Below the pieces are notes generated by a model that saw only the letters and a list, made by a program, of their open reading frames with translations, was not told where the DNA came from and did not search any database. Below are positions 8,700 to 17,060 of a DNA stretch of 36,277 nucleotides, one piece after another. The position numbers and the translations under genes are program-made. How positions within the stretch are numbered: position 1 is the first letter of the stretch; the number at the start of each line of letters is the position of its first letter. This stretch comes from an uncultured Azohydromonas sp. (GTDB taxonomy: Bacteria > Pseudomonadota > Gammaproteobacteria > Burkholderiales > Burkholderiaceae_C), in the NCBI RefSeq assembly GCF_937926365.1, contig NZ_CALAOH010000030.1:1-36277 (forward strand), in the 5' to 3' direction.

Positions 8700-9512
8700 T
8701 CAGGGCTGTGTGTCGTCCCTCACCGCCGCGCCGATGGCCTCGCGCCACCAGGCCGCATCCACCCGCTCCGGCCAGTCGTTGTGGCCGCATCCTTCCATCA
8801 CCAGCAGCCGCTTGCGCCCGCCCAGCGCCGCGTACAGCGTCTGGCCCAGGCGCGCCGGCACGATGCGGTCTTGCTCGGCCACGGCCACGACCACCGGGCG
8901 GTCGAAACCTGCGAGGTAGGCCGCGCTGTCGTAGTCGTCGCGCAGCAGCCAGCGCACCGGCAGCCACGGGTAATGGATCGCGCCCACGTTCGCCAGCCGG
9001 TCCCAGGGCGTGATGAGCAGCAGGCCGCCGACGCGCTCGCGCTGCCCCGCCGCCGCGCCGGCGGCCACGGCTGCACCCAGCGATTCGCCGACCACCAGCA
9101 GCGGCCCCGGCCAGGCCTGGTGCGCCAGCGCCAGCGTCTGCCGGGCATCGGCCACCAGGCGGGCTTCGCCGGGCGTGCCGCCGCGGGGCCCGTAGCCGGG
9201 ATGCTCGGCCAGCAGCACGCGCCAGCCCTGTGGCAGCAGCGCGTGCGCGTAGAAGGCCCGGTGGCCGGCATGCCCGGCGTTGCCGTGGAATACCACGACC
9301 GTGCCGCGGGCAGCGCCGGGCGGTTCCGCCACGAGGCCCCGGAAATCCCGCGCCGAGGGCCAGGCCCGCAGCCCGCCGCCGGCCAGCTGCCCGATGGGCG
9401 CGCGCTCCGGGAAATACAGCAGCCGGTCCTGCCAGCGCCAGATCGCCGCCAGGAACAGCAGCATGGCGACGGCCAGCAACAGCAGCGTGGTCACGAGCGT
9501 CCTCCCGAGCAT
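8700..9512 (-). CDS. Membrane-anchored alpha/beta hydrolase (BEM46/ABHD13-like)
   Basis: 270 residues from the ATG at 9512; the longer frame upstream has no hydrophobic start and was not used. Residues 5-24 form one transmembrane or signal-anchor helix (LVTTLLLLAVAMLLFLAAIW), followed by the family signature RLLYFPE. The hydrolase core shows HGNAG at residues 76-80, nucleophile elbow GESLG with Ser144, Asp215 in AEQDRIVP and His244 in GCGHND, a complete Ser-Asp-His triad. Members of this family are esterases or thioesterases of mostly unknown substrate. It is divergent from the PHB depolymerase-type gene across a 215-bp region. Confidence 0.88.
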   Translation of the reverse strand: MLGRTLVTTLLLLAVAMLLFLAAIWRWQDRLLYFPERAPIGQLAGGGLRAWPSARDFRGLVAEPPGAARGTVVVFHGNAGHAGHRAFYAHALLPQGWRVLLAEHPGYGPRGGTPGEARLVADARQTLALAHQAWPGPLLVVGESLGAAVAAGAAAGQRERVGGLLLITPWDRLANVGAIHYPWLPVRWLLRDDYDSAAYLAGFDRPVVVAVAEQDRIVPARLGQTLYAALGGRKRLLVMEGCGHNDWPERVDAAWWREAIGAAVRDDTQP

Positions 9513-9518
9513 GCCTAG

Positions 9519-9640
9519 GTTGTAACGCGCCGCGCTTGGCCCGCGACCGTTCGTGTCCCGCTCGCCACGGCCGCCAAAGCGTCTTGACGCTGGCGCTCGG
9601 GCCATGCTGCAATGCAGCAATCAGTAAGGCGTTGTAACGC
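9519..9640. repeat. Two copies of a 10-base direct repeat flanking a divergent promoter region
   Basis: The sequence GTTGTAACGC occurs at 9519-9528 and again at 9631-9640 in the same orientation, one near each divergent gene start. The second copy contains the inverted repeat GCGTT-GT-AACGC. This may be a pair of regulator sites, or chance. Confidence 0.35.
9607..9617. promoter_or_regulatory. CTGC-N3-GCAG palindrome, PhaR-type operator candidate
   Basis: CTGCAATGCAG is the centre of a 15-base palindrome (9605-9619). The TGC-rich form CTGC-N3/4-GCAG is the site described for PhaR, the PHB-responsive repressor of phasin genes in Paracoccus. It lies 111 bases before the start of the PHB depolymerase-type gene, which itself precedes a phasin-like gene, so the location fits PHB-dependent control. 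This is inferred from motif and context only. Confidence 0.5.
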
Positions 9641-9727
9641 AAGCCGCACGCCGCCATTGAAGTCAGGCGTGCGCCTGCGCTTCGAAACCGGCCGTTCCCC
9701 TGGCCGATGAATCCCCTGGAGGCAACC

Positions 9728-10849
9728 ATGCTCGATCCCTTGGCCGCGCCGCCGGCCACTCCGCTGCCCAGCTTCAATGCCGACCTGAGCCAGAGCTCGG
9801 TGTCCGGGCTGTCGTCCGGGGCGTTCATGACGGTGCAGCTGCACGTGGCGCACTCGTCGTTGTTCGTGGGCGCGGGCGTGGTGGCCGGTGGCCCCTACCG
9901 CTGTGTCGAGACCTTCCGCGCCTCCTCGCTGATCGCCGAGGACGCCTACGTGCAGAACGCGCTGTTCATCTGCATGAACCCGCTGATCCCCGAGGTCGGC
10001 CCCAATCCCGAGCGGCTGGTGAAGCTGGCCCGGGAAACCGAGGCACAGGGCCTGATCGACCCGCTCAAGCACCTGGCCGGGCAGAAGCTCTACATCTTCA
10101 CCGGCAGCGAGGACAAGGTCGTGGACTCCTCGGTGGTGCGCACCACGCGCCAGTTCTACGAGCTGCTGGGCGTGGCGCCCAAGGACATCCAGTTCGTGGA
10201 CGACGTGCCCGCGGGCCATGCGCTGCTCACCAGCAACGACGAGGACAACCCGCTGGGCGTCAACGCCCCGCCCTACATCAACAACTGGGGACGGATGCAG
10301 AGCTGGGACATCCTGCGCCACATCTACGGTCCGCTGAAGCCGCCCTCGGAGCGGCTGAGCGGGCGCATCGTGCGCTTCGACCAGCGCGAGTTCTTCGGCG
10401 GCGAGGCGCGCGCCAGCATGGCGCCCTACGGCTACGCCTATGTGCCCAAGGCGGTGGAGGACGGCGCCCCCTGCCGCATCCACGTCGCGCTGCACGGCTG
10501 CACCCAGGGCTACAGCTACGTCACGCGCAATTCGGGCAAGGCCGACACCGCCACCGAGCCGCCCTACGGCAACCGCTACTACACGACCACCGGCTACAAC
10601 GAGATCGCCGACAGCAACAACATCGTGGTGCTGTACCCGCAGGCCCAGGGCATGGACGACGCCGAGGTCCAGAACCCCGACGGCTGCTGGGACTGGTTCG
10701 GCTACAGCTGCCCCAACGTCCAGGCGCCGGACTACTACTCGCAGAACGCCATCCAGATCCGCGCCATCCACGCGATGCTGATGCGCCTGGGCGGCAAGGC
10801 TCCGGCCGCGAAAGCGGGCCGCTCCAAGACCACGGCCGTGGCGGCATGA
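9728..10849 (+). CDS. PHB depolymerase-family esterase, catalytic domain type 2
   Basis: 373 residues. The ATG at 9728 is preferred over one at 9707 because TGGAGG at 9717-9722 is correctly spaced. The lipase box GLSSG is at residues 27-31 (nucleophile Ser29), followed by an Asp region EDKVVDSS, a His region PAGHALLT and, late in the chain, the oxyanion motif HGCTQ at His256. This Ser, Asp, His, then oxyanion-His order is the circularly permuted type-2 arrangement of short-chain PHA depolymerases. No signal peptide is visible, so the enzyme probably acts inside the cell on PHB granules or on oligomers. The short gap to the phasin-like gene (38 bp) suggests one operon. Substrate is inferred from family and neighbour. 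Confidence 0.85.
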   Translation: MLDPLAAPPATPLPSFNADLSQSSVSGLSSGAFMTVQLHVAHSSLFVGAGVVAGGPYRCVETFRASSLIAEDAYVQNALFICMNPLIPEVGPNPERLVKLARETEAQGLIDPLKHLAGQKLYIFTGSEDKVVDSSVVRTTRQFYELLGVAPKDIQFVDDVPAGHALLTSNDEDNPLGVNAPPYINNWGRMQSWDILRHIYGPLKPPSERLSGRIVRFDQREFFGGEARASMAPYGYAYVPKAVEDGAPCRIHVALHGCTQGYSYVTRNSGKADTATEPPYGNRYYTTTGYNEIADSNNIVVLYPQAQGMDDAEVQNPDGCWDWFGYSCPNVQAPDYYSQNAIQIRAIHAMLMRLGGKAPAAKAGRSKTTAVAA

Positions 10850-10887
10850 GGCCGGCGCTCCCCGGAACCCTTTAGCGAGACCCAGCG

Positions 10888-11406
10888 ATGCCGATTTCCC
10901 AATCCCTGATGATGAAAGCCACGGGCTCGCGGCCCGACGACTGGCTCAAGGCGCAGGTGCAGCTGGCCAAGGCCGCGCTGCCCGATGCCGGCAACCCCAA
11001 GCGGGTGCCGCTGACGCTGGTGCCGCTGGCGCGGCTGCAGTCGCTGCAGGCGCTGCTGACCCACGGCGCCAGCAGCGCCACGACCCAGGCCACGCAGGCC
11101 GCGGCCGCGCTGCCGTCGCTGGCCACCGACCCGGACACGCTGCGGGAGGCCTGGGCCCTGGCCGGCGCCGCGGTGCAGCAATGGTGGTCGTTGCAGGCGC
11201 AATGGCTGGAGCAGTGGACCGCGCTGGGCCAGGAGATGGGCCAGCTGCGCAAGGTCAACACCGTCTCCAAATACGTGGGCCAGGAGATGGACCTGGTCAA
11301 GCAGGCCCAGACCCTGATCAGCGACCAGACCACCGGCGCGGTGCAGCTCTACGAGAACATCGTGGTCAACACCTCGTACTGGCTGAGCCAGAAGGTGAAG
11401 GGCTGA
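10888..11406 (+). CDS. Phasin-like PHA granule-associated protein
   Basis: 172 residues, Ala/Gln/Leu-rich and apparently all helical, with an amphipathic stretch at about residues 95-165 (WWSLQAQWLEQWTALGQEMGQ and on). There are no membrane segments and no signal peptide. Composition and size fit phasins, which coat PHB granules, and the gene follows the PHB depolymerase-type gene by 38 bp. I see no diagnostic phasin motif, so the call rests on composition and context. The ribosome-binding site is weak, which may mean coupling to the upstream gene. Confidence 0.6.
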   Translation: MPISQSLMMKATGSRPDDWLKAQVQLAKAALPDAGNPKRVPLTLVPLARLQSLQALLTHGASSATTQATQAAAALPSLATDPDTLREAWALAGAAVQQWWSLQAQWLEQWTALGQEMGQLRKVNTVSKYVGQEMDLVKQAQTLISDQTTGAVQLYENIVVNTSYWLSQKVKG

Positions 11407-11439
11407 GGCGGGGCCGGACGGCGCTCAGGGCCCCGCCTC
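11405..11439. terminator. Bidirectional terminator-like hairpin with 11-bp GC stem
   Basis: Arms at 11405-11415 and 11429-11439 are perfectly complementary (GAGGCGGGGCC with GGCCCCGCCTC) around a 13-base loop. The hairpin spans the stop codons of the convergent phasin-like and EEP-family genes. No T-tract is present. Confidence 0.5.
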
Positions 11440-12585
11440 CAGCACCAGGTCCACGACCACGCCCGCGTGGTCCGAGGGCCAGAGGCCGCCGGCCGTGCGG
11501 TCGCCGGGGCGGCCGCCCACCACGGCCGCGGCGCGGGCCTGCACCGCGCCGCGCAGCCACACCAGGTCCGTGCGGCGCGAGAGCTGCACATCCTCGTTGT
11601 CCATCGACGGCGCCTGGCAGCAGGTGGCGCCGGGCTGGCCCGGCACCGCCTGCGCCCAGGCGTCGCGGTAGCCGGCGACCAGGAAGTCCACGTAGCGGTC
11701 GTCCGGCGGCGGCGGCACGGCATGCGCGTGCGCGGCCAGCGCCAACACCACCGGCAGCGGGCTGGCGTCGGCCAGGGCGCGCAGCAGCTCGCCGTCCTGG
11801 CGCCGCTCCTGCGGCATGAAGGGGTCCAGGTGCGCCATCTGCGCGCCCATGAAACGCAGCCAGCGGCCCTGCACCTGCGCGTCCACCGCCACCCAGGCCC
11901 GCCCGCCGGGATAGACCCCCAGCTGCGCCACCCCGGCGGCCCCGGCGCGCGGCGCGTCGCCCGGCGCATCGAGCCGGCCCGATTGCGGATGGGACCAGCC
12001 GAAGCGGCCCGGCGGCAGGTCCGCGCGCGCCAGGATCACGTTGCGGTTGAGCACCTGCGCGCAGCGCCACCCACCCGCGCCCAGGTCCGCCGGCAGCGGC
12101 GGCATGCTGAACTGCGCCACCTGCGCCGCCACGCGGTAGGACGTGCCCAGGCCGCGCAGCGCGCGTTGCAGCGCAGCGAGCATGTCGATCTCGGCCTTCA
12201 TCGGGCCGCAGCGCATGTTCCCCGCCATCGGGCCGGTGGACCAGCGCACCACGTCGTGCAGGCTCACCAGCGCCGGCGCCGCGCGGGCGATCTGCCAGGC
12301 CACCGCGCGCATGCGCTCATGGGGCCGCGTGGCGCGCACCTCGCGCAGCACCTGGCCGGCGCCGGCGGCGAAGCCCGGGGCGTCGATGGCGAAGTACAGC
12401 GGCTGGTAGTCGGTGCCTTCGCCCAGGTCCCAGCTCATCACGCGCAGCGGAGCCTCGGTTTCGGGTCGCGGCTGGGCATGGGCGGGGGACGCGGCCAGGA
12501 CGGCCGCCAGGAACGGGATGGAGACGGCGAGCCGGGCAGCCCGGCCGGCGGCCCGCTCGGCCCGCGTCCGGTGGCTAGGGAGCAT
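11425..12585 (-). CDS. Exported endonuclease/exonuclease/phosphatase-fold protein with degenerate active site
   Basis: 386 residues from the ATG at 12585, which has AAAGGA six bases upstream; a longer frame was rejected. An N-terminal signal peptide ends at about ...AASPAHA-QP, so it is periplasmic or secreted. The EEP fold is indicated by MSWDLGEGTDYQPL near the start, GYRDAW, RRTDLVW and the C-terminal SDHAGVVVDL. Two hallmark motifs are altered: the usual LQEV (metal-binding Glu) is LHDV, and the usual GDFN loop is replaced by LALAAHAHAV. The terminal Asp-His pair remains. It may therefore be non-catalytic or use other residues. It contains cysteines at GATCCQ and MRCGP. Confidence 0.75.
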   Translation of the reverse strand: MLPSHRTRAERAAGRAARLAVSIPFLAAVLAASPAHAQPRPETEAPLRVMSWDLGEGTDYQPLYFAIDAPGFAAGAGQVLREVRATRPHERMRAVAWQIARAAPALVSLHDVVRWSTGPMAGNMRCGPMKAEIDMLAALQRALRGLGTSYRVAAQVAQFSMPPLPADLGAGGWRCAQVLNRNVILARADLPPGRFGWSHPQSGRLDAPGDAPRAGAAGVAQLGVYPGGRAWVAVDAQVQGRWLRFMGAQMAHLDPFMPQERRQDGELLRALADASPLPVVLALAAHAHAVPPPPDDRYVDFLVAGYRDAWAQAVPGQPGATCCQAPSMDNEDVQLSRRTDLVWLRGAVQARAAAVVGGRPGDRTAGGLWPSDHAGVVVDLVLEAGP

Positions 12586-12684
12586 GGCAATTCCTTTCAC
12601 GCGCTCCGCCGCCGCGCAACCCGCGCACCGGCGCGGCGCGCCGGCATGGTGCCTGGATGCCGGCACCCGCCACCTTGAGCAACG

Positions 12685-13788
12685 TCAAGCGCGACGGCCT
12701 TGGCCCCGGCGCCGCCCCCTCATCGCCGCCCCCAGCACGCCCAGCCCTGCCAGCATCGTCGCCACGGCCTGCGCCTCGGGCACCGGTGTGGCGATGAAGG
12801 CGTGGGTGCGCCCGTCGGCCAGCCGCCCATCGCCCAGCAGCTGGCCGCGGTCGTTGATGGCGCTGACGTACTCCAGCCAGTCCCAGCGCGCGTTCGCCTC
12901 GGGCGTGAGCATCTTGCTGACGCTCAAGCGCTGGCCGTCGTGGAACACCAGCGCCGAGAACTCGTACTCATCCCATTGCACCTCGAACACGCTGTACCCG
13001 GCAGCCCAGTCGTGCTCGTTGATGTCGCGCGCGAAGGTGCCGTAGCCCAGGTCGAAGCGCGTGCCGCCGACGTACAGCGTCGAGCCATATTCGCCCCAGT
13101 TGTGGTCGTCCCAGCTCACGATGGTGCTGCCGGCATTGTTGATTTCCGTGGCCCGGTAAGCGCCGGTCCACTCGAACAGGATCGGCTCGGGCAGCGTCTG
13201 CACTTGGCCGTCGCGCAGCAGGTAGCCCCGCTCCTCCAGCCACTGGTCGCCGGCACGGCTGAGCCCGCCGGCGATCACGCCCCGGTCATTGATCGCCAGT
13301 GCGCTGGCCGCCGTCGTGCCCGGGATATCGAGGTAGCGTGAACGCGTGCCGTCCCACACGAAGGCGCGGCCGTCGGCCTCGCCGACGACATGGCCCGACT
13401 CGTTGATGTCATGGGCCTCGCCGGCGCTGGCCCCCAGCCCCGCAAGCGGGTCGATGAAACGACCGTCGCGCCAGACGAAGGGCAGGCGGCGGCCATCGTC
13501 CATCAGCCGCGTGCCCGCCACCTCGCCGCGCTCGTTGAGCGTCAGCGTGCCGAAGCCCCAGGCGCCCAGGTCGTGCAACCGGCCGCCGCGCCAGAGGTAG
13601 CTGCGCTCGCTGTCCCGGTCCACCAGCGTGAAGTCGCCCTGGTTGTTGAGCGATTGCACCCAGATGTTCTCCAGGCCGGTCAGCTCGTTCAGATCCTGCA
13701 GCCGGTAGCGCAGCTCCGCCGCCAGCGCGCCAACACAGGTTCCAGCTGCCAGCGTGGCCGCCACCACGCCATGAACAAGACGCTGCAT
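12685..13788 (-). CDS. Exported HAF-repeat protein with PEP-CTERM sorting signal
   Basis: 367 residues from the ATG at 13788, preceded by GAGGAGG. A signal peptide covers residues 1-24 (MQRLVHGVVAATLAAGTCVGALAA). The body contains repeated units of the kind INDRGVIAGG, INESGHVVGE, INNAGSTIVS and INDRGQLLGD, typical of extracellular HAF repeats that probably form a beta-propeller. The C-terminus reads VPEAQ, a hydrophobic helix, then MRGRRRGQGRR, a PEP-CTERM signal recognised by exosortase EpsH/XrtA-type systems in bacteria making extracellular polysaccharide; Ala replaces the usual Pro of VPEP. Function is unknown beyond secretion to the envelope or matrix. It lies downstream of and codirectional with the copper oxidase gene (166 bp). 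Confidence 0.85.
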   Translation of the reverse strand: MQRLVHGVVAATLAAGTCVGALAAELRYRLQDLNELTGLENIWVQSLNNQGDFTLVDRDSERSYLWRGGRLHDLGAWGFGTLTLNERGEVAGTRLMDDGRRLPFVWRDGRFIDPLAGLGASAGEAHDINESGHVVGEADGRAFVWDGTRSRYLDIPGTTAASALAINDRGVIAGGLSRAGDQWLEERGYLLRDGQVQTLPEPILFEWTGAYRATEINNAGSTIVSWDDHNWGEYGSTLYVGGTRFDLGYGTFARDINEHDWAAGYSVFEVQWDEYEFSALVFHDGQRLSVSKMLTPEANARWDWLEYVSAINDRGQLLGDGRLADGRTHAFIATPVPEAQAVATMLAGLGVLGAAMRGRRRGQGRRA

Positions 13789-13954
13789 GAAAGCCTCCTC
13801 GTAGCCGGGCCCCCATGGGCCCGCGAGACGGCATTGGCGCAAGGCTCCCGCGCCGCGAAGCTTGGCTGAACGTAGGCGCTGCAACCGGACGTACCGGCGG
13901 CACCGGCCGAAGGTCACGATCCTGCCCGCCGGCACCGCCGTGGCGGCCAGCCGC

Positions 13955-15778
13955 TCAACCCAGCTTGATGATTCTCGCCTGCGAGGGCACCAGCCGCTTG
14001 GCGTCCGCCGGGGCCTGCGCGTTGCGCTGGAACACGAACAGCATGTAGTAGCCAGGCGGCATCTCGGTGGCGCTGTCCGGGGCGGTCACGGTCAGCGTCT
14101 GGCCGTCCTGCTTGAATTCCAGCGCCCTGGCCCGCTGCTCGCTGGCGAAGGAGTGCGTCGAGGAGCCGGTGCGCACCAGCATCACCCGCTCGATGGCCGT
14201 GGCGCTGCCCAGCGACACCTGCAGGCTGCCCGACCAATTCACTACCTGCGACGACAGCCCGGTGATTACCGGTCGGGCTGCGAGGCTGCCGTCCGGGTTG
14301 AACAGGTAGGGCGGGAAATACACCTCGCCGTTGAGATGGCGCACCGGCCCGGGCGAGCCGCCGCCGCCAGTGAGCACCGCGCCGCTGGGCAGCAGCAGCG
14401 AGCTGTTGTGATAGAGGCGCGGCTTCTGGGCCGAGGCGGTCAGGGTCCACTTCCCCGTGGCCGGGTCCCACAGTTCGGACGTGTACACCGCGTCGGCATT
14501 GACGTTGGCGCCCACCGAGCCGCCGTTGACCCATACCGTGCCGTCCGCCAGCACCGTGCCGAAGCCCCACTTGCGCCACGCGCTCAACGGCTCGGTGCGG
14601 GTGACCACGGGCTGCGCGCCGTTGATGTCCACCAGCGAGGCAACCGCGTTGTTGCGTAGCGAAAGGATCTTGCCGGGTGCGTACATCACCGCGGGCAGGT
14701 TCCAGTTCGCGCCCGGCAGCTTGCCCTCGAGCTTCGTCAGCGTGCCGTCGCCGGCGGTATCCAGCGTGTAGAAATTGCCCTCATGCGTGATGGTCAGGAT
14801 CCGGCCATCGGGCGCCAGCCAGGATTTTGGATACCACCAGTTGTTGCCGTTGGTCACGCCGAAGGCTTCGCCGCTTTCCGCGCCGGGCAGCGCACGCCAG
14901 CCCGTGCCGGGCACATAGATTTCAGGCGTCGTGGAATAACTGACGGCGGTCCCCGGGGTGTTTTTATTGCCGGCGAAATACAGGTTGTCACGCCCGCCCA
15001 GCACCACCACTTCGCCCTTGTCGGTGGTTACCGCAGTACCATACCAGCGCCTGTAGGCCATGGACGCGGAATCTCGGCGCACGGAATTGTTGGACGGGTT
15101 GAAGAAATTCACGTCGGCGGTGGCGTAATTTCGCTTTCCGTTGACGGTGCGGTCGCCGCCAGCCAGCAGCACCTCGCCCGAAGAGGGCAGCACGAGCTGG
15201 GTGCTGCAGAACAGGTCCGTCCCGGTGCTGTGGGACAGCAACTGGAAGGGCGAACTGTCCGCGCCCAGCAGCGTGGGGTTCCAGTTCGGGTCCCACACCG
15301 CGTAGTGGAACTGCGCGCCCTGCACGCCCTTGTCGTCGGTGCCGTAGGCCAGCACCCGGCCGTCGGGCAGCAACACCATGTGGATCGGCATCACCGGCCA
15401 AGAGAAGGCAGGGCCGAACACGCCGGCCGTGTAAGCCTGCGGCGTGACGTCCCGAGGCTTGTAGATGGTCATCAGCTCGCCGCTGGCGGCCAACTCCGTC
15501 AGTACATCGGTGAGAAGGCCCGCCGTGGTCACGGGGCCGACGCCCAAATCCACAGGGGCGTCCGTGTCGTCTTCGCTGACATCGGGATTGGAGGGCATCG
15601 GCGTTCCGCCGTTGCTGCCGCTGTCCGTGGCCGGGGGCGGGGGCGGCGCGGGGACAGAGGCTGGCGTGCCGCCTCCACCACCGCCGCCACAAGCAGTCAG
15701 CGCAAACAAAAACAATATCGACAGCGCGCGGCGGGGAAATGCGGATGCCGGCGAATCATGGGGCTTGACATAAGTCAT
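13955..15778 (-). CDS. Galactose/glyoxal-oxidase family copper-radical lipoprotein (copy 1)
   Basis: 607 residues from the ATG at 15778. That start aligns residue for residue with copy 2 at 24510, up to the shared lipobox Cys30 (ALTAC), so it is predicted to be an outer-membrane or periplasmic lipoprotein. A Gly/Pro-rich linker follows, then Kelch-like blades and a C-terminal DUF1929-type Ig domain. All copper-radical residues are visible: Cys191 (FCST) for the thioether crosslink to Tyr246 (RRWYG), Tyr456-His457 (RLYHN) and His542 (STHSF). The spacings 55, 210 and 85 resemble those I recall for Streptomyces GlxA (about 54, 209 and 86). Such enzymes oxidise primary alcohols or aldehydes to give H2O2. 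Copy 2 is roughly three-quarters identical by eye. Substrate unknown; a polysaccharide role like that of GlxA is inference. Confidence 0.9.
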   Translation of the reverse strand: MTYVKPHDSPASAFPRRALSILFLFALTACGGGGGGGTPASVPAPPPPPATDSGSNGGTPMPSNPDVSEDDTDAPVDLGVGPVTTAGLLTDVLTELAASGELMTIYKPRDVTPQAYTAGVFGPAFSWPVMPIHMVLLPDGRVLAYGTDDKGVQGAQFHYAVWDPNWNPTLLGADSSPFQLLSHSTGTDLFCSTQLVLPSSGEVLLAGGDRTVNGKRNYATADVNFFNPSNNSVRRDSASMAYRRWYGTAVTTDKGEVVVLGGRDNLYFAGNKNTPGTAVSYSTTPEIYVPGTGWRALPGAESGEAFGVTNGNNWWYPKSWLAPDGRILTITHEGNFYTLDTAGDGTLTKLEGKLPGANWNLPAVMYAPGKILSLRNNAVASLVDINGAQPVVTRTEPLSAWRKWGFGTVLADGTVWVNGGSVGANVNADAVYTSELWDPATGKWTLTASAQKPRLYHNSSLLLPSGAVLTGGGGSPGPVRHLNGEVYFPPYLFNPDGSLAARPVITGLSSQVVNWSGSLQVSLGSATAIERVMLVRTGSSTHSFASEQRARALEFKQDGQTLTVTAPDSATEMPPGYYMLFVFQRNAQAPADAKRLVPSQARIIKLG

Positions 15779-15949
15779 GAACTGAACATCTGAAATGGCG
15801 ATGGACGAACTGCAGCCTGTTTTCAGACTGCGGCGTGTCCCTACCTTGCGCAGCATCCACCCCCGCCGACACCCCATGATCCCACGTGGATTGTGGCCGC
15901 ATGTTAATCATGATTCTTCAAGTAATTAGACCAGTTGATCCATATCGCG

Positions 15950-16028
15950 CTCGAATATCCGGATTTGCGTCCTGATTTTCAGGATGCGAAAGCACGGCCA
16001 AATCCCGCCGGGATGCCATTCGTTACCC
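15950..16028 (-). promoter_or_regulatory. Upstream block shared by both copper-oxidase genes (copy 1)
   Basis: Read on the minus strand, 16008-16028 matches 24263-24283 at 20 of 21 bases, and ATATTCGAG at 15950-15958 matches 24332-24340, with similar sequence between. The block lies about 172-250 bases before the start of copy 1, nearly the same distance as in copy 2. Inside it is the palindrome TCCTGA-TTT-TCAGGA at 15970-15984. It also lies upstream of the divergent ketopantoate-reductase gene. The whole intergenic region is 15779-16072 and holds no other gene. Confidence 0.65.
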
Positions 16029-16072
16029 GGTACCATCCGCGCCTTGTTCCTCAATTCACTGCCGAAGCTGCC

Positions 16073-17053
16073 ATGCCGTCCGTACCCCCGTCGTCCGTTG
16101 CGACCTTGCCGAGCGAGGGAGCCCATCCGGGCGGCCCCTGGAAAATCGCGGTCATGGGCGCCGGCGCCGTGGGCTGCTACTACGGCGCGCTGCTGGCGCG
16201 CGCCGGGCACGAGGTGGTGCTGATCGGCCGTCCGGCGCACGTACAGGCCGTGCAGCGCGAGGGCCTGCGGCTGCAGAAGCAGGGGCTGGACGAGCGGCTG
16301 CGCGTGGCGGCCAGCACCGAGGCCGCGGCGGCGCGGGGCGCGTCGCTGGTGCTGTTCTGCGTCAAGTCCACCGACACCGAGAGCGCCGCCGCGCAGTTGC
16401 GTCCGCACCTGGCGCCGGGCGCGCTGCTGCTGTCGATGCAGAACGGCGTGGACAACGCCGAGCGGCTGCGCGCGGCGCTGCCGAACCACGCGGTGGCCGC
16501 CACGGTGGTGTACGTCGCCACCGAGATGGCGGGCCCCGGCCACGTGCGCCACCACGGGCGCGGCGAACTGGTCATGGAGCCCTGCGCCGGCGCCGAGGCC
16601 GTGGCGCAACTGCTCACGGCGGCGGGCGCGCCCACCGAGGTCTCCGGCAACGTGCGCGGCGCGCTGTGGGCCAAGCTGATCCTGAACTGCGCCTACAACG
16701 CGCTGTCGGCCATCACGCAACTGCCCTACGGCCGGCTGGTGCAGGGCCCGGGCGTGACGGAGGTGATGGCCGACGTGGTGGCCGAGTGCCTGGCCGTGGC
16801 GCGGGCCGACGGCGTGCAGGTCAGCGGCGACGTGCCGGCCGCGGTGCGCCGCATCGCCGAGACCATGCCGGCGCAGAGTTCCTCCACGGCACAGGACCTC
16901 GCGCGGGGCAAGCGCAGCGAGATCGACCACCTCAACGGCTACGTGCTGCGCCGCGGCCAGGCCCTGGGCATCGCCACGCCGGCCAACCGCGTGCTGCACG
17001 CGCTGGTGCGGCTGCTGGAGGACAAGGCGGCGCAGGGCGGCACGCCGGCCTGA
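16073..17053 (+). CDS. panE: Ketopantoate reductase family (2-dehydropantoate 2-reductase)
   Basis: 326 residues from the ATG at 16073; an upstream frame reaching 15935 lies in conserved non-coding sequence and was rejected. The Rossmann motif GAGAVGCYYG follows a 28-residue N-terminal extension that is longer than usual. Family signatures continue with VLFCVKSTDTE, SMQNGVDN, the catalytic-Lys segment LWAKLILNCAYNALSA, and SSTAQDLARGKRSEIDHLNG in the C-terminal helical domain. PanE reduces 2-dehydropantoate with NADPH in coenzyme A biosynthesis. Several paralogues of this family occur in Burkholderiales and many are not true PanE, so the symbol is by family only. Confidence 0.8.
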   Translation: MPSVPPSSVATLPSEGAHPGGPWKIAVMGAGAVGCYYGALLARAGHEVVLIGRPAHVQAVQREGLRLQKQGLDERLRVAASTEAAAARGASLVLFCVKSTDTESAAAQLRPHLAPGALLLSMQNGVDNAERLRAALPNHAVAATVVYVATEMAGPGHVRHHGRGELVMEPCAGAEAVAQLLTAAGAPTEVSGNVRGALWAKLILNCAYNALSAITQLPYGRLVQGPGVTEVMADVVAECLAVARADGVQVSGDVPAAVRRIAETMPAQSSSTAQDLARGKRSEIDHLNGYVLRRGQALGIATPANRVLHALVRLLEDKAAQGGTPA

Positions 17054-17060
17054 GCTCTTC

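Noticed and set aside
13829..15793. Plus-strand frames opposite copper oxidase copy 1 (for example 14783-15793)
   Set aside because: They lack domains and mirror the conserved Kelch and DUF1929 sequence encoded on the minus strand.
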